Shown piece after piece: positions 1-10,256 of a stretch of 64,000 nt of DNA; positions within the stretch are counted from its first letter, which is position 1; each line of letters begins with the position of its first letter. Location of the stretch: contig NZ_JANTHX010000004.1 in the NCBI RefSeq assembly GCF_024752305.1, positions 310,001 to 374,000 of the forward strand, in the 5' to 3' direction. Origin of the DNA: Protaetiibacter mangrovi. GTDB taxonomy: Bacteria > Actinomycetota > Actinomycetes > Actinomycetales > Microbacteriaceae. A model generated the notes under the pieces. That model was not told the origin of the DNA and did not search any database. It worked only from the letters and a program-made list of their open reading frames with translations. The position numbers were made by a program, and so were the translations under genes.

Positions 1-1
1 G

Positions 2-859
2 GGCACCACGGTGTTCCTCGCCCCGACGATCGCGAACTGGTTCTCCCAGGTCGAGCAGGCCCAGCAGATCATCGATCTCGACCACGGTGTGGAGGACCTC
101 GGCACCCAGGCCCGCCACCACGCGATCGAGCAGGCGAAGCTGTACAACACCACGCTCGTCGGCGGCGCGATCGTCGCGGCGAACGAGCGCATCCCGGTCT
201 CCTCGGATGCGGTGGACCCCGCCGCCCACCTGGACTACGACCAGCTGCTCCGCGCCGACTCGCACGGGCTCATGGCGCGGGTCAAGATCCCGGTGATTGG
301 CGTCGACCTGCCGGTCTACCACGGCACCGCCGACGAGACCCTCGCGGAGGGCGTCGGCCACCTCGAGGGCACCGCCCTCCCGGTGGGCGGCATCGGCACC
401 CGCGCCGTCCTGACGGGGCATCGCGGCCTCGCGACCTCGGAGCTGTTCACCAACCTCGACAAGGTGCAGATCGGCGACACCTTCACGATCGAGGTCTTCG
501 GCGAGGTGCTCACCTACCAGGTCGTCACGACCGAGGTCGTCGAGCCCGAGGACTCCAAGGCGCTCTACCCGGACCCGGACCGCGATCTCGTGACCCTCGT
601 CACCTGCACCCCGCTCGGCATCAACAGCCACCGCATCCTCGTGACGGGACAGCGGATCCTGCCGACGCCCGCCGAGGACCTCGCGAAGGCGGGGGCGGTG
701 CCGACCATCCCCGGCTTCCCCTGGTGGGCGGTCATCCTCGGCGCCGTCCTCGTGCTCGGCGCTCTCTACGTCTGGCTGTCGGGCCGGGCGCCGCGCCGCA
801 CGCGCCGAGCGGCCGCCCGCCCGGCCCCCTCCGACGAGGACGCCGCACCCGCTCCGTAG
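2..859 (+). CDS. Class C (pilin-type) sortase, 5' end outside window
   Basis: Membrane-anchored cysteine transpeptidase of the sortase family, which joins pilin or surface proteins by their sorting signals. The frame is open to the window edge, so the N-terminal signal-anchor segment is missing; the visible sequence starts just after it (FLAPTIANWFSQVEQAQQ). The catalytic triad can be seen: His in TGHRGLA, Cys in LVTCTPLG, Arg in NSHRILVTGQR. Near the C-terminus a hydrophobic segment (about 20 residues) followed by an Arg-rich stretch forms the second membrane anchor typical of class C enzymes. The tail is Ala/Pro/Asp-rich. Its pilin substrates would be expected upstream, outside the window. 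Family call is firm; substrate is unknown. Confidence 0.9.
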   Translation, partial: GTTVFLAPTIANWFSQVEQAQQIIDLDHGVEDLGTQARHHAIEQAKLYNTTLVGGAIVAANERIPVSSDAVDPAAHLDYDQLLRADSHGLMARVKIPVIGVDLPVYHGTADETLAEGVGHLEGTALPVGGIGTRAVLTGHRGLATSELFTNLDKVQIGDTFTIEVFGEVLTYQVVTTEVVEPEDSKALYPDPDRDLVTLVTCTPLGINSHRILVTGQRILPTPAEDLAKAGAVPTIPGFPWWAVILGAVLVLGALYVWLSGRAPRRTRRAAARPAPSDEDAAPAP

Positions 860-925
860 CGGTGCCGATCGCGCCCGCTGTCAAGGGGCTGGTCGCCCAC
901 GGCCCGGTCGGCGAGAGTCGCACGC

Positions 926-1894
926 ATGGTGAGGCTGCGGCGCACGCGGATCGGGGAGCCCGGGATCCGCCGGGTGCGATCGGGCCGCGGTTTCCGCTAT
1001 CTCCACGCGGACGGCACGGCCGTCGATGCGGAGCTGCGCGACCGCATCGAGGCGCTCGCCGTGCCGCCCGCGTGGACGCAAGTGTGGATCAGCACCTTCC
1101 CGAACGGCCACATCCAGGCCACCGGCACGGACGCGGCGGGACGCAGGCAGTACCTCTACCACCCGAGCTGGCGCGCGCAGCGCGACCGGCAGAAGTTCGA
1201 CCGCGCGCTCGCCCTCGCCGAGTCGCTGCCCGCTGCCCGCCGCGGGGTCACGGTCGACCTGCGGCGCGAGGGGCTGCCGCGCGAGCGGGCGCTCGCTGCG
1301 GCGTTCCGCATGCTCGACACGGGTCATCTGCGCGTCGGCTCCGAGCGCTACGCGCTCGAGCACGGCTCGGTCGGGCTGTCGACCCTCCTCGGCGCGCACG
1401 TCACGGTCGCCGGCGGTGAGACGGTCCGGCTCGACTTCCCCGGGAAGAGCGGACAGGAGTGGGCGTCCGAGATCCGCGACCCGGACCTGGCGTCCGCGGT
1501 CGCCGACCTCAAGCGTCGCGGGCCGCGCGCGCATCTGCTCGCCTGGCGCGACGACCGCGGCGTCCACCTGGTCCGCGCCGACGACATCAACGCCGACATC
1601 CGGGTGCGGACGGGAGGCGATTTCACGGCGAAGGACTTCCGCACCCTGCACGGCACCTCGGCCGCGGCCATCGCGCTCGCGAAGACCGGTGCGACGACGA
1701 GCGAGGCGGCCCAGGACCGGGCGATCGCGGCGGCGGTGCGCGCCGCGGCGGAGCTCCTCGGGAACACGCCCGCCGTCGCCCGCGCGAGCTACGTCGACCC
1801 GCGTCTGATCGACCTCTACCGCGACGGGGTCACGATCGACCCGGACCGCACCGGATCCGTCGAATCGGAGCTCCGGATGCTGCTGTTCGACTGA
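926..1894 (+). CDS. DNA topoisomerase IB (poxvirus-like)
   Basis: Type IB topoisomerase, which relaxes supercoils through a 3'-phosphotyrosine intermediate. The 322-residue length is typical of the bacterial/poxviral form. The N-terminal domain includes IQATGTDAAGRRQYLYHP, the conserved DNA-contacting region; the catalytic domain follows, with the conserved ROADFRTLHGT-type region here as KDFRTLHGTSAA and the active-site Tyr near the C-terminus in ARASYVDPRLIDLY. The ATG start gives the expected N-terminus. It lies in the same direction as the S10 operon but is separated from it by 324 bp containing a promoter, so it is probably its own unit. High confidence in family; cellular role not established in actinobacteria as far as I know. 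Confidence 0.93.
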   Translation: MVRLRRTRIGEPGIRRVRSGRGFRYLHADGTAVDAELRDRIEALAVPPAWTQVWISTFPNGHIQATGTDAAGRRQYLYHPSWRAQRDRQKFDRALALAESLPAARRGVTVDLRREGLPRERALAAAFRMLDTGHLRVGSERYALEHGSVGLSTLLGAHVTVAGGETVRLDFPGKSGQEWASEIRDPDLASAVADLKRRGPRAHLLAWRDDRGVHLVRADDINADIRVRTGGDFTAKDFRTLHGTSAAAIALAKTGATTSEAAQDRAIAAAVRAAAELLGNTPAVARASYVDPRLIDLYRDGVTIDPDRTGSVESELRMLLFD

Positions 1895-1903
1895 GCTCCC
1901 GCG

Positions 1904-1947
1904 CGCGACACGCCCGGGTTGCAGCAAATGCGGTGATGTGGCAGACT
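1904..1947 (+). promoter_or_regulatory. rpsJ (S10 operon) promoter with upstream block
   Basis: TTGCAG (1919-1924), 17 bases, CAGACT (1942-1947) reads as a -35/-10 pair. The 14-base block CGCGACACGCCCGG at 1904-1917 is found again at 20465-20478, in the same position relative to the infA promoter. The start point would be near 1954, giving a leader of about 265 nt. The -10 departs from consensus at the first base, but the shared architecture supports the call. Confidence 0.55.
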
Positions 1948-2218
1948 TTCATGGTTCAACACGCCGCGCATCCGTGTGCGGCTCACTCCTCTGGCAGTGC
2001 ACAGCCCCCGATCCTCAGGATCGGAAGCGGCTGGGCCGCGAGGAGAAGAACGAAGCTTCAATCGAATCCCGGATCCCGAAGGGGAGACGCGTGCGCCTGT
2101 GCGCCGCGGAACCGCTCGAGAGCCGGAGATTGACAGAAGAACAGCGGTGCGCATCGAAGGATGCGCGGATGTGCGGGCCGGGATCGGTGCCGTACGGGAA
2201 CAAGGAAGAGAGCTGACC
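1948..2218 (+). other. Untranslated leader of the S10 operon
   Basis: About 270 bases without a credible gene between the promoter and rpsJ. It holds a short perfect hairpin at 2008-2024 (CCGATCCT and AGGATCGG around one base) and another at 2149-2166 (GCGCATC, 4-base loop, GATGCGC). A long leader before rpsJ is known to carry autogenous control by L4 in enterobacteria; no resemblance to that structure can be claimed here. Shine-Dalgarno AAGGAAGAG precedes the rpsJ ATG. Confidence 0.4.
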
Positions 2219-2527
2219 ATGGCGGGACAGAAGATCCGCATCCGGCTGAAGTCGTACGACCACGCCGGCCTCGATGCATCGGCGCGCAAGATCGTCGACA
2301 CCGTGACCCGTGCGGGCGCGACCGTCGTCGGCCCCGTGCCCCTCCCGACGGAGAAGAACGTGGTCGTCGTGATCCGTTCGCCGCACAAGTACAAGGACAG
2401 CCGCGAGCACTTCGAGAAGCGCACCCACAAGCGCCTCATCGACATCATCGACCCGACGCCCAAGGCCGTCGACTCGCTCATGCGCCTCGACCTGCCCGCC
2501 GACGTCAACATCGAGATCAAGCTCTAG
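2219..2527 (+). CDS. rpsJ: 30S ribosomal protein S10
   Basis: Small-subunit protein of the 30S head, also the transcription antitermination factor NusE that pairs with NusB. The 102-residue product starts [15 protein letters not shown] and contains the family signature around [19 protein letters not shown]. The ATG at 2219 follows an AAGGAAGAG ribosome-binding site; the frame stays open further upstream but that part does not match the family. First gene of the S10 operon; rplC follows after 33 bases. Confidence 0.98.
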   Translation: MAGQKIRIRLKSYDHAGLDASARKIVDTVTRAGATVVGPVPLPTEKNVVVVIRSPHKYKDSREHFEKRTHKRLIDIIDPTPKAVDSLMRLDLPADVNIEIKL

Positions 2528-2560
2528 CCCGAGCTGAACCCGGAAGCCAGAAGGAAACCC

Positions 2561-3211
2561 ATGTCTGCTGTGAAGACGACCAAGGGTCTGCTGGGCACCA
2601 AGCTCGGCATGACCCAGGTCTGGGACGACAACAACAAGCTCGTGCCCGTGACCGTGGTCCAGATCACCCCCAACGTCGTGACCCAGCTCCGCTCGGTCGA
2701 GAAGGACGGCTACGAGGCCGTCCAGATCGCCTACGGCGCCATCGACCCGCGCAAGGTCAACAAGCCCGCGGCCGGTCACTTCGACAAGGCGGGCGTCACG
2801 CCCCGCCGCCACCTCACCGAGGTCCGCACCGCCGACGCCGCCGAGTACTCGCTCGGCCAGGAGATCGCGGTCGACATCTTCGAGGCCGGCCAGCTCGTCG
2901 ACGTCGTCGGCACGAGCAAGGGCAAGGGCTTCGCGGGTGTCATGAAGCGCCACAACTTCAAGGGCGTGTCGGCCTCGCACGGTGCGCACCGCAACCACCG
3001 CAAGCCCGGTTCGATCGGCGCCTCCTCCACCCCCAGCCGCGTGTTCAAGGGCATGCGCATGGCGGGCCGGATGGGCGGCGAGCGCGTCACCGTGCAGGGC
3101 CTCAAGGTCCACTCGGTCGACGTCGAGAAGGGCCTCCTGCTGGTCAAGGGCGCCGTTCCCGGTGCCCGCGGCCGCATCGTCTTCGTCCGCAACGCCGTGA
3201 AGGGTGCCTGA
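2561..3211 (+). CDS. rplC: 50S ribosomal protein L3
   Basis: Early-assembly large-subunit protein near the peptidyl transferase centre. The N-terminus reads [16 protein letters not shown], the classic L3 motif, and the basic loop [19 protein letters not shown] reaches towards the catalytic centre. 216 residues, normal length. An AGAAGGAAA ribosome-binding site precedes the ATG. rplD starts two bases after the stop codon, so translation is probably coupled. Confidence 0.98.
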   Translation: MSAVKTTKGLLGTKLGMTQVWDDNNKLVPVTVVQITPNVVTQLRSVEKDGYEAVQIAYGAIDPRKVNKPAAGHFDKAGVTPRRHLTEVRTADAAEYSLGQEIAVDIFEAGQLVDVVGTSKGKGFAGVMKRHNFKGVSASHGAHRNHRKPGSIGASSTPSRVFKGMRMAGRMGGERVTVQGLKVHSVDVEKGLLLVKGAVPGARGRIVFVRNAVKGA

Positions 3212-3213
3212 TC

Positions 3214-3867
3214 ATGGCCGCTACCACTCTCGATGTCGTGGATCCCAAGGGTAAGAAGGCCGGTTCGGTCGAGCTCCCCGGTGCGATCTTCGACGTGCAG
3301 ACCAACGTCCCCCTCATCCACCAGGTCGTGACGGCCCAGCTCGCCGCGGCGCGCCAGGGCACCCACAAGACCAAGGGTCGCGGTGAGGTCTCCGGCGCCG
3401 GCCGCAAGCCGTTCAAGCAGAAGGGAACCGGTCGCAGCCGTCAGGGCTCGATCCGCGCCCCCGAGCACACCGGCGGTGGCGTCGTGCACGGACCGGTGCC
3501 GCGCGACTACTCGCAGCGCACCCCCAAGAAGATGATCGCCGCGGCTCTGCTCGGCGTCATCTCGGACCGCGCCCGCGGCGAGCGCCTGCACGTCGTGTCG
3601 AGCTTCGGCGTCGACGCGCCGTCGACCAAGGCGGCCGTCGAGGTCCTCGCGGGCCTCGGTGCGACCAAGAACGTGCTCGTGGTCCTCAACCGCGACGACG
3701 AGAACGGCGCCCTGAGCGTCCGCAACCTCTCGTACGTGCACGTGCTCTACGTCGACCAGCTCAACGCGTACGACGTGGTCGTCTCGGACGACATCGTCTT
3801 CACCCGCGCCGCCTTCGACGCCTTCGTGGCGGCGAAGAGCGCCAAGACCGAGGAGGCTGCCCAGTGA
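3214..3867 (+). CDS. rplD: 50S ribosomal protein L4
   Basis: Large-subunit protein lining the exit tunnel; in enterobacteria it also represses its own operon. 217 residues, beginning [15 protein letters not shown]. The tunnel loop is seen in [19 protein letters not shown] and [17 protein letters not shown]. The ATG lies two bases after the rplC stop. The stop codon overlaps the GTG of rplW. Confidence 0.97.
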   Translation: MAATTLDVVDPKGKKAGSVELPGAIFDVQTNVPLIHQVVTAQLAAARQGTHKTKGRGEVSGAGRKPFKQKGTGRSRQGSIRAPEHTGGGVVHGPVPRDYSQRTPKKMIAAALLGVISDRARGERLHVVSSFGVDAPSTKAAVEVLAGLGATKNVLVVLNRDDENGALSVRNLSYVHVLYVDQLNAYDVVVSDDIVFTRAAFDAFVAAKSAKTEEAAQ

Positions 3868-4163
3868 GCGGCTACAACAAGGACCCGCGCGACATCATCA
3901 TCGCGCCGGTCGTGAGCGAGAAGAGCTACGGGCTCATCGACGAGGGCAAGTACACCTTCATCGTCGACCCGCGCTCGAACAAGACCGAGATCAAGCTGGC
4001 GATCGAGAAGATCTTCGGCGTCAAGGTCGCCTCGGTGAACACCATCAACCGCGTCGGCAAGACCCGCCGTACCCGGTTCGGCATCGGCAAGCGCAAGGAC
4101 ACCAAGCGCGCCATCGTCACGCTCAAGTCCGGCTCGATCGACATCTTCACGGCTGTCGGCTAA
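3864..4163 (+). CDS. rplW: 50S ribosomal protein L23
   Basis: Large-subunit protein at the exit of the nascent-chain tunnel, docking site for trigger factor and SRP. 99 residues. Family motifs are [16 protein letters not shown] near the N-terminus and the basic hairpin [21 protein letters not shown]. The GTG start overlaps the TGA of rplD by four bases, typical of coupled translation in this operon. Confidence 0.97.
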   Translation: MSGYNKDPRDIIIAPVVSEKSYGLIDEGKYTFIVDPRSNKTEIKLAIEKIFGVKVASVNTINRVGKTRRTRFGIGKRKDTKRAIVTLKSGSIDIFTAVG

Positions 4164-4181
4164 GGACCAGGGAAAGAAATC

Positions 4182-5021
<840 letters not shown>

Positions 5022-5033
5022 AGGTAGTAGAAG

Positions 5034-5315
5034 ATGCCGCGCAGTCTCAAGAAGGGCCCCTTCGTCGACGAGCACCTGTACCGCAAGGTCCAGACTCAGA
5101 ACGAGGCCGGTTCCAAGAACGTCATCAAGACGTGGTCGCGTCGCTCGATGATCGTCCCGGCCATGCTGGGCCACACGATCGCCGTGCACGACGGTCGCAA
5201 GCACATCCCGGTCTTCGTGACCGAGACCATGGTGGGTCACAAGCTCGGCGAGTTCGCGCCGACGCGCACCTTCCGTGGACACGAGAAGGACGACAAGAAG
5301 GGTCGTCGCCGCTGA
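5034..5315 (+). CDS. rpsS: 30S ribosomal protein S19
   Basis: 30S head protein that pairs with S13 and contacts the A-site finger. 93 residues, beginning [15 protein letters not shown]; the signature region [21 protein letters not shown] is intact (split here across 19-20 residue motifs [15 protein letters not shown]). Located 12 bases after rplB with a GAGGTAG binding site. Confidence 0.97.
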   Translation: MPRSLKKGPFVDEHLYRKVQTQNEAGSKNVIKTWSRRSMIVPAMLGHTIAVHDGRKHIPVFVTETMVGHKLGEFAPTRTFRGHEKDDKKGRRR

Positions 5316-5339
5316 CGCGGTGACTGAGGAGGAAGAGAA

Positions 5340-5735
5340 ATGGTGGAGTCGATCGCCCGCGTGCGACACATCCGCGTGACGCCTCAGAAGGCCCGTCGCG
5401 TCGTGGACCTCATCCGCGGCAAGCAGGCCCAGGAGGCGCTCGCCATCCTGAAGTTCGCCCCGCAGGGCGCGAGCGAGCCGGTCTACAAGCTCGTGGCGTC
5501 CGCGATCGCGAACGCCCGCGTGAAGGCGGACGCCAGCAACACGTTCCTCGACGAGGCCGACCTCGTCGTGGCGCGCGCGTTCGTCGACGAGGGCACCACG
5601 CTCAAGCGGTTCCAGCCGCGTGCCCAGGGCCGCGCGTTCCGCATCAACAAGCGCACCAGCCACATCACCGTCGTGCTCGCCACGCCGGACGAGCTGGTCA
5701 CCGGCGCTTCCGCTGCGAAGAAGGCAGGTAAGTAA
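5340..5735 (+). CDS. rplV: 50S ribosomal protein L22
   Basis: Tunnel-constriction protein with a long beta-hairpin. 131 residues. The motifs [19 protein letters not shown] at the N-terminus and [19 protein letters not shown] in the hairpin identify it. A strong GAGGAGGAAGAG binding site precedes the ATG. A short Ala/Lys tail extends the C-terminus slightly. The stop codon overlaps the rpsC start. Confidence 0.97.
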   Translation: MVESIARVRHIRVTPQKARRVVDLIRGKQAQEALAILKFAPQGASEPVYKLVASAIANARVKADASNTFLDEADLVVARAFVDEGTTLKRFQPRAQGRAFRINKRTSHITVVLATPDELVTGASAAKKAGK

Positions 5736-6481
5736 TGGGCCAGAAGGTCAACCCCTACGGCTTCCGTCTGGGCATCACCACCGACCACGTGTCGCGGTGG
5801 TTCTCCGACTCGACCAAGGCCGGTCAGCGCTACGCCGACTTCGTGGCCGAGGACGTCAAGATCCGCAACCTGCTGAAGTCGAAGCTCGACCGCGCCGGCG
5901 TCGCGAAGATCGAGATCGAGCGCACCCGCGACCGCGTCCGCGTGGACATCCACACGGCGCGCCCGGGCATCGTCATCGGCCGCCGCGGCGCCGAGGCCGA
6001 GCGCATCCGCGCCGACCTCGAGAAGCTCACCGGCAAGCAGATCCAGCTCAACATCCTCGAGGTGAAGAACCCCGAGGCCGAGGCCCAGCTCGTCGCCCAG
6101 GGCATCGCGGAGCAGCTCAGCGCCCGTGTCGCGTTCCGTCGCGCCATGCGCAAGGGCCTCCAGGGTGCCCAGCGCGCCGGCGCCAAGGGCGTCCGGATCC
6201 AGGTCTCGGGCCGCCTCGGCGGCGCGGAGATGAGCCGCTCGGAGTTCTACCGCGAGGGCCGCGTGCCCCTGCACACCCTCCGCGCGAACATCGACTACGG
6301 CTTCTACGAGGCCAAGACCACCTTCGGCCGCATCGGCGTGAAGGTCTGGATCTACAAGGGCGACATCACCAACAAGGAACTCGCTCGCGAGCAGGCGGCT
6401 CAGAAGTCGTCGCGCCCCGAGCGTCGTGACGGCGCGCGTCGTGGCCCCCGGGCCGAGGCCGCCGCAGGAGTCGAGGCGTAA
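5735..6481 (+). CDS. rpsC: 30S ribosomal protein S3
   Basis: mRNA-entry protein of the 30S head with helicase-associated residues. 248 residues: starts [16 protein letters not shown] domain with the [14 protein letters not shown] loop, and the C-terminal domain [17 protein letters not shown]. The last 35 or so residues are an Arg/Ala/Glu-rich tail longer than in E. coli. The ATG overlaps the rplV TAA by one base. Confidence 0.97.
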   Translation: MGQKVNPYGFRLGITTDHVSRWFSDSTKAGQRYADFVAEDVKIRNLLKSKLDRAGVAKIEIERTRDRVRVDIHTARPGIVIGRRGAEAERIRADLEKLTGKQIQLNILEVKNPEAEAQLVAQGIAEQLSARVAFRRAMRKGLQGAQRAGAKGVRIQVSGRLGGAEMSRSEFYREGRVPLHTLRANIDYGFYEAKTTFGRIGVKVWIYKGDITNKELAREQAAQKSSRPERRDGARRGPRAEAAAGVEA

Positions 6482-6483
6482 TC

Positions 6484-6903
6484 ATGCTCATCCCCCGTAA
6501 GGTCAAGCACCGCAAGCAGCACCACCCGGGTCGTTCCGGGCAGGCCACCGGCGGCACGAAGGTCACCTTCGGCGAGTACGGCATCCAAGCCCTCACTCCC
6601 GCCTACGTGACCAACCGTCAGATCGAGTCCGCTCGTATCGCCATGACCCGTCACATCAAGCGCGGCGGCAAGGTGTGGATCAACATCTACCCCGACCGTC
6701 CGCTCACCAAGAAGCCCGCCGAGACCCGCATGGGTTCGGGTAAGGGCTCGCCGGAGTGGTGGGTCGCCAACGTCAAGCCCGGCCGGGTCCTCTTCGAGGT
6801 CTCCGGCGTCAGCGAGGAGCTCGCCCGCGGCGCGCTCACCCGGGCCATCCACAAGCTGCCCCTGAAGGCACGCATCATCAAGCGCGAGGAGGGCGACGCA
6901 TAA
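6484..6903 (+). CDS. rplP: 50S ribosomal protein L16
   Basis: Large-subunit protein that positions the A-site tRNA. 139 residues, starting [14 protein letters not shown]; the typical [19 protein letters not shown] segment and the surface loop with basic residues are present. Two bases separate it from rpsC, and its TAA overlaps the rpmC ATG. Confidence 0.98.
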   Translation: MLIPRKVKHRKQHHPGRSGQATGGTKVTFGEYGIQALTPAYVTNRQIESARIAMTRHIKRGGKVWINIYPDRPLTKKPAETRMGSGKGSPEWWVANVKPGRVLFEVSGVSEELARGALTRAIHKLPLKARIIKREEGDA

Positions 6904-7229
6904 TGGCCGTCGGATCCAAGGAGCTCGCCCCTGTCGAGCTCGACACCTTCGAGGACGAGCGTCTCGTCGACGAGCTGAAGAAGGCCAAGGAGGAGCTGTT
7001 CAACCTGCGCTTCCAGGCCGCCACCGGTCAGCTCGAGAGCCACGGTCGCCTGCGCGCCGTGAAGCGCGACATCGCCCGCATCTACACCGTCATCCGCGAG
7101 CGCGAGCTCGGCATCCGTGCCACGCCCGCCCCCGTCGAGGTGCCGGCGAAGAGCGCCGCGAAGAAGACCACCAAGAAGTCGGAGGCCGCCGAGGCCCCCG
7201 CTGACACCGCCGAGGAGGCGAGCGAGTAA
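6903..7229 (+). CDS. rpmC: 50S ribosomal protein L29 with extended C-terminus
   Basis: Small helical protein at the tunnel exit next to L23. The core (about residues 1-75, [20 protein letters not shown] and [19 protein letters not shown]) is normal; the product reaches 108 residues because of a tail of about 35 residues rich in Pro, Ala, Lys and Glu ([19 protein letters not shown]). The usual bacterial L29 is 60-75 residues. The start at 6903 overlaps the rplP stop. Confidence 0.96.
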   Translation: MAVGSKELAPVELDTFEDERLVDELKKAKEELFNLRFQAATGQLESHGRLRAVKRDIARIYTVIRERELGIRATPAPVEVPAKSAAKKTTKKSEAAEAPADTAEEASE

Positions 7230-7558
7230 TGGCAGAGACCAAGAAGGCCGCCGTGAAGGCGGCGCCCGGTCACGAGTCCGCCGCGCACGACGTGAAGGAC
7301 GCGGACGCCCGCGGCTACCGCAAGGTGCGTCGTGGCTACGTCACGAGCGACAAGATGGACAAGACCATCGTCGTCGAGGTCGAGGACCGCGTGAAGCACC
7401 CGCTGTACGGCAAGGTCATCCGCCGCAGCTCGAAGATCAAGGCCCACGACGAGCAGAACACCGCCGGCATCGGCGACCTCGTCGTCATCTCGGAGACCCG
7501 TCCGCTCTCGGCGACGAAGCGCTGGCGTCTCGTCGAGATCGTGGAGAAGGCGAAGTAA
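7229..7558 (+). CDS. rpsQ: 30S ribosomal protein S17 with extended N-terminus
   Basis: Primary 16S-binding OB-fold protein. The core starts near residue 28 ([19 protein letters not shown]) and ends with [20 protein letters not shown]. The preceding residues form a charged, Ala/Lys-rich extension. 109 residues against about 85 in E. coli. The ATG overlaps the rpmC TAA, so the extension is almost certainly translated. Confidence 0.96.
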   Translation: MAETKKAAVKAAPGHESAAHDVKDADARGYRKVRRGYVTSDKMDKTIVVEVEDRVKHPLYGKVIRRSSKIKAHDEQNTAGIGDLVVISETRPLSATKRWRLVEIVEKAK

Positions 7559-7561
7559 CCC

Positions 7562-7930
7562 ATGATCCAGCAGGAATCCCGCCTCAAGGTCGCCGACAAC
7601 ACCGGCGCCAAGGAGCTGCTCACCATCCGCGTGCTCGGCGGCTCCGGCCGTCGCTACGCGGGCCTCGGTGACGTCATCGTCGCCACGGTCAAGGACGCGA
7701 TCCCCGGCGGCAACGTGAAGAAGGGCGACGTCGTCAAGGCGGTCGTCGTCCGCACCAAGAAGCAGACGCGCCGTCCCGACGGCTCGTACATCAAGTTCGA
7801 CGAGAACGCCGCCGTCATCCTGAAGAACGACGGGGACCCCCGCGGGACCCGCATCTTCGGACCGGTCGGCCGTGAGCTCCGTGACAAGAAGTTCATGAAG
7901 ATCATCTCGCTGGCCCCGGAGGTCATTTAG
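7562..7930 (+). CDS. rplN: 50S ribosomal protein L14
   Basis: Universal protein of the 50S interface that forms bridge B8 and is the docking site of the silencing factor RsfS. 122 residues, exactly standard, starting [19 protein letters not shown]. The basic motif [19 protein letters not shown] is intact. Three bases after rpsQ. Confidence 0.98.
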   Translation: MIQQESRLKVADNTGAKELLTIRVLGGSGRRYAGLGDVIVATVKDAIPGGNVKKGDVVKAVVVRTKKQTRRPDGSYIKFDENAAVILKNDGDPRGTRIFGPVGRELRDKKFMKIISLAPEVI

Positions 7931-7932
7931 TC

Positions 7933-8292
7933 ATGGCGAACATCAAGAAGGGCGACCTGGTCCAGGTCATCGCCGGCCCCACGCAGGAGCGCGGCGGAGA
8001 CCGCGGCAAGCAGGGTCGCGTGATCGAGGTCCTGACGGGCCAGGACCGCATCGTCGTCGAGGGCGTCAACTACGTCACGAAGCACGTGCGCGTCGGCCAG
8101 ACCCAGCGCGGCACCAAGACCGGCGGCATCGAGACCCACGAGGCCCCGATCCACGTCTCGAACGTGGCGCTCGTCGACCCCAAGACCAAGAAGCCCACCC
8201 GCGTCGGTTTCCGCGAGGAGACCGTCGAGAAGGACGGCGTGAAGAAGACCGTTCGCGTGCGCTACGCGAAGAAGTCCGGAGAGAAGATCTGA
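7933..8292 (+). CDS. rplX: 50S ribosomal protein L24
   Basis: Assembly-initiating KOW-domain protein at the tunnel exit. 119 residues with the KOW motif [19 protein letters not shown] near the N-terminus and [19 protein letters not shown] in the middle. The loop between GPTQ and KQGRV carries a short insertion (ERGGDR). Two bases after rplN; its TGA overlaps the rplE ATG. Confidence 0.97.
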   Translation: MANIKKGDLVQVIAGPTQERGGDRGKQGRVIEVLTGQDRIVVEGVNYVTKHVRVGQTQRGTKTGGIETHEAPIHVSNVALVDPKTKKPTRVGFREETVEKDGVKKTVRVRYAKKSGEKI

Positions 8293-8870
8293 TGGCGAAC
8301 GCGACTGCCGCGGTGGCTGGCAAGAACCAGCCCCGCCTGAAGCAGAAGTACCGTGACGAGATCACCAAGACCCTGACCGAGGAGTTCGGCTACGCGAACC
8401 CCATGCAGGTCCCGGGTCTCGTGAAGATCGTCGTCAACACCGGTGTCGGAGAGGCCGCCCGCGACTCCAAGGTGATCGACGGGGCCGTCAAGGACCTCAC
8501 GCTGATCACCGGCCAGAAGCCGCAGGTCACCAAGGCCCGCAAGTCGATCGCCCAGTTCAAGCTGCGCGAGGGCATGCCGATCGGCGCCCACGTGACGCTC
8601 CGCGGCGACCGCGCGTGGGAGTTCCTCGACCGACTGCTGTCGCTCGCGCTTCCCCGCATCCGCGACTTCCGCGGCCTCTCGCCGAAGCAGTTCGACGGCA
8701 ACGGCAACTACACCTTCGGTGTGACCGAGCAGTCGATCTTCCACGAGATCAACCAGGACCAGATCGACCGCGTGCGCGGCTTCGACATCACGGTCGTGAC
8801 CACCGCCAAGACGGACGACGAGGGTCGGGCTCTGCTCCGCGCGCTCGGCTTCCCGTTCAAGGCCGAATAA
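8292..8870 (+). CDS. rplE: 50S ribosomal protein L5
   Basis: 5S-rRNA-binding protein of the central protuberance, bridging to S13. 192 residues. Recognised by [20 protein letters not shown], the [19 protein letters not shown] segment and the C-terminal [19 protein letters not shown]. The short N-terminal Ala-rich extension is usual in actinobacteria. The expected next gene, rpsN, is absent; an 82-base gap with a small hairpin (8905-8918) leads to rpsH. Confidence 0.98.
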   Translation: MANATAAVAGKNQPRLKQKYRDEITKTLTEEFGYANPMQVPGLVKIVVNTGVGEAARDSKVIDGAVKDLTLITGQKPQVTKARKSIAQFKLREGMPIGAHVTLRGDRAWEFLDRLLSLALPRIRDFRGLSPKQFDGNGNYTFGVTEQSIFHEINQDQIDRVRGFDITVVTTAKTDDEGRALLRALGFPFKAE

Positions 8871-8952
8871 GCCCCGCATCCCGCGGGATTCAAGAAGGTC
8901 GGCTCCGGGTGAACCCGGCGTCGAAACCGATTGAGATAAGGAAACCAACGAA

Positions 8953-9351
8953 ATGACGATGACAGACCCGGTCGCTGACATGCTGACCCGTCTGCGCAAC
9001 GCGAACCGCGCCTACCACGACACGGTCTCGCTCCCCAGCAGCAAGCTCAAGACCCACATCGCCGAGATCCTCCAGCGCGAGGGCTACATCTCCGGCTGGA
9101 AGGTCGAGGACGCGCGCGTCGGCCAGACGCTCACGATCGACCTCAAGTACGGCCCGAACCGCGAGCGGTCGATCGCCGGCATCAAGCGCGTCTCGAAGCC
9201 GGGTCTGCGCGTCTACGCGAAGTCGACCGAGATCCCCCACGTGCTGGGCGGTCTGGGCGTCGCCATCCTGTCCACCTCCTCGGGCCTCCTCACGGACCGC
9301 GAGGCGAGCAAGAAGGGCGTCGGCGGGGAAGTCCTCGCCTACGTGTGGTGA
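8953..9351 (+). CDS. rpsH: 30S ribosomal protein S8
   Basis: Primary 16S-binding protein of the platform and, in E. coli, repressor of the spc operon. 132 residues, starting [18 protein letters not shown] and ending with the signature [20 protein letters not shown]. Preceded by a clear GATAAGGAAA binding site and an 82-base spacer, the longest gap inside this ribosomal cluster apart from that before secY. Confidence 0.98.
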   Translation: MTMTDPVADMLTRLRNANRAYHDTVSLPSSKLKTHIAEILQREGYISGWKVEDARVGQTLTIDLKYGPNRERSIAGIKRVSKPGLRVYAKSTEIPHVLGGLGVAILSTSSGLLTDREASKKGVGGEVLAYVW

Positions 9352-9357
9352 TCTGAC

Positions 9358-9894
9358 ATGTCTCGTATCGGACGCCTCCCCATCGCCGTGCCCGCGAACG
9401 TCACCGTGACGATCGAGGGCCAGGACGTCACCGTCAAGGGCCCCAAGGGCGAGCTCGCGCTCACCGTCAAGAGCCCCATCGAGGTCAAGCTCGAAGACGG
9501 CCAGGTGCTCGTCACCCGTCCCGACGACGAGCGCGAGTCGCGCTCGCTGCACGGCCTCACCCGCACCCTCATCGCGAACCAGATCATCGGCGTGACCGAC
9601 GGCTACTCCAAGAGCCTCGAGGTCGTCGGCACCGGTTACCGCGTGGCGGCGAAGGGCAGCTCGGTCGAGTTCGCGCTCGGCTACTCGCACCCCATCACCG
9701 TCGACCCGCCCGCCGGCATCACCTTCGAGGTCGAGGGCAACAACAAGCTCCACGTCCGCGGCATCGACAAGCAGGCCGTGGGCGAGGTGGCCGCCAACAT
9801 CCGGAAGCTGCGCAAGCCCGAGCCCTACAAGGGCAAGGGTGTCCGCTACTCCGGTGAGGTCGTCCGCCGCAAGGCCGGAAAGGCTGGTAAGTGA
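9358..9894 (+). CDS. rplF: 50S ribosomal protein L6
   Basis: Large-subunit protein at the sarcin-ricin/GTPase-associated region with two tandem similar domains. 178 residues, standard length. [19 protein letters not shown] starts it and [18 protein letters not shown] closes it, both diagnostic. Six bases after rpsH. Confidence 0.98.
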   Translation: MSRIGRLPIAVPANVTVTIEGQDVTVKGPKGELALTVKSPIEVKLEDGQVLVTRPDDERESRSLHGLTRTLIANQIIGVTDGYSKSLEVVGTGYRVAAKGSSVEFALGYSHPITVDPPAGITFEVEGNNKLHVRGIDKQAVGEVAANIRKLRKPEPYKGKGVRYSGEVVRRKAGKAGK

Positions 9895-9896
9895 TC

Positions 9897-10256
9897 ATGG
9901 CTGCCATCAGCAAGTCGGCGCAGCGCAACCGTCGCCACGCACGTCTGCGCAAGCGCATCGCCGGGACCGCGGATCGTCCGCGTCTCGTCGTCACCCGTTC
10001 GGCCCGCCACGTCTTCGTGCAGGTCGTCGACGACAGCAAGGGCCACACCGTGGCGTCGGCTTCGACGCTCGAGGCGGACCTGCGCACCTTCGACGGTGAC
10101 AAGACCGCCAAGGCGAAGAAGGTCGGCGAGCTCGTCGCCGAGCGCGCCAAGAAGGCCGGCATCGACGCGGTCGTGTTCGACCGCGGCGGCAACAAGTACG
10201 CCGGACGCGTCGCGGCCATCGCCGAGGGCGCCCGCGAGGGAGGGCTGGAGCTGTGA
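9897..10256 (+). CDS. rplR: 50S ribosomal protein L18
   Basis: 5S-rRNA-binding protein. 119 residues from the ATG at 9897 ([20 protein letters not shown]), which matches the family N-terminus. A GTG six bases upstream (9891) is in frame and would add two residues; the ATG is preferred. C-terminus [17 protein letters not shown] is conserved. The stop overlaps the rpsE GTG. Confidence 0.97.
   Translation: MAAISKSAQRNRRHARLRKRIAGTADRPRLVVTRSARHVFVQVVDDSKGHTVASASTLEADLRTFDGDKTAKAKKVGELVAERAKKAGIDAVVFDRGGNKYAGRVAAIAEGAREGGLEL

Noticed and set aside
2130-2158. TTGACA at 2130-2135 as a second rpsJ promoter
   Set aside because: No acceptable -10 at 16-19 bases downstream.
1938-2216. Possible small gene in the S10 leader
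   Set aside because: Composition shows no coding bias, the product has no recognisable motif, and a promoter and hairpins occupy the region.
9356-9365. ACATGTCT at the rplF start as a fifth copy of the palindromic repeat
   Set aside because: Only a partial arm, inside the rplF start, without the 22-bp centre or second arm.
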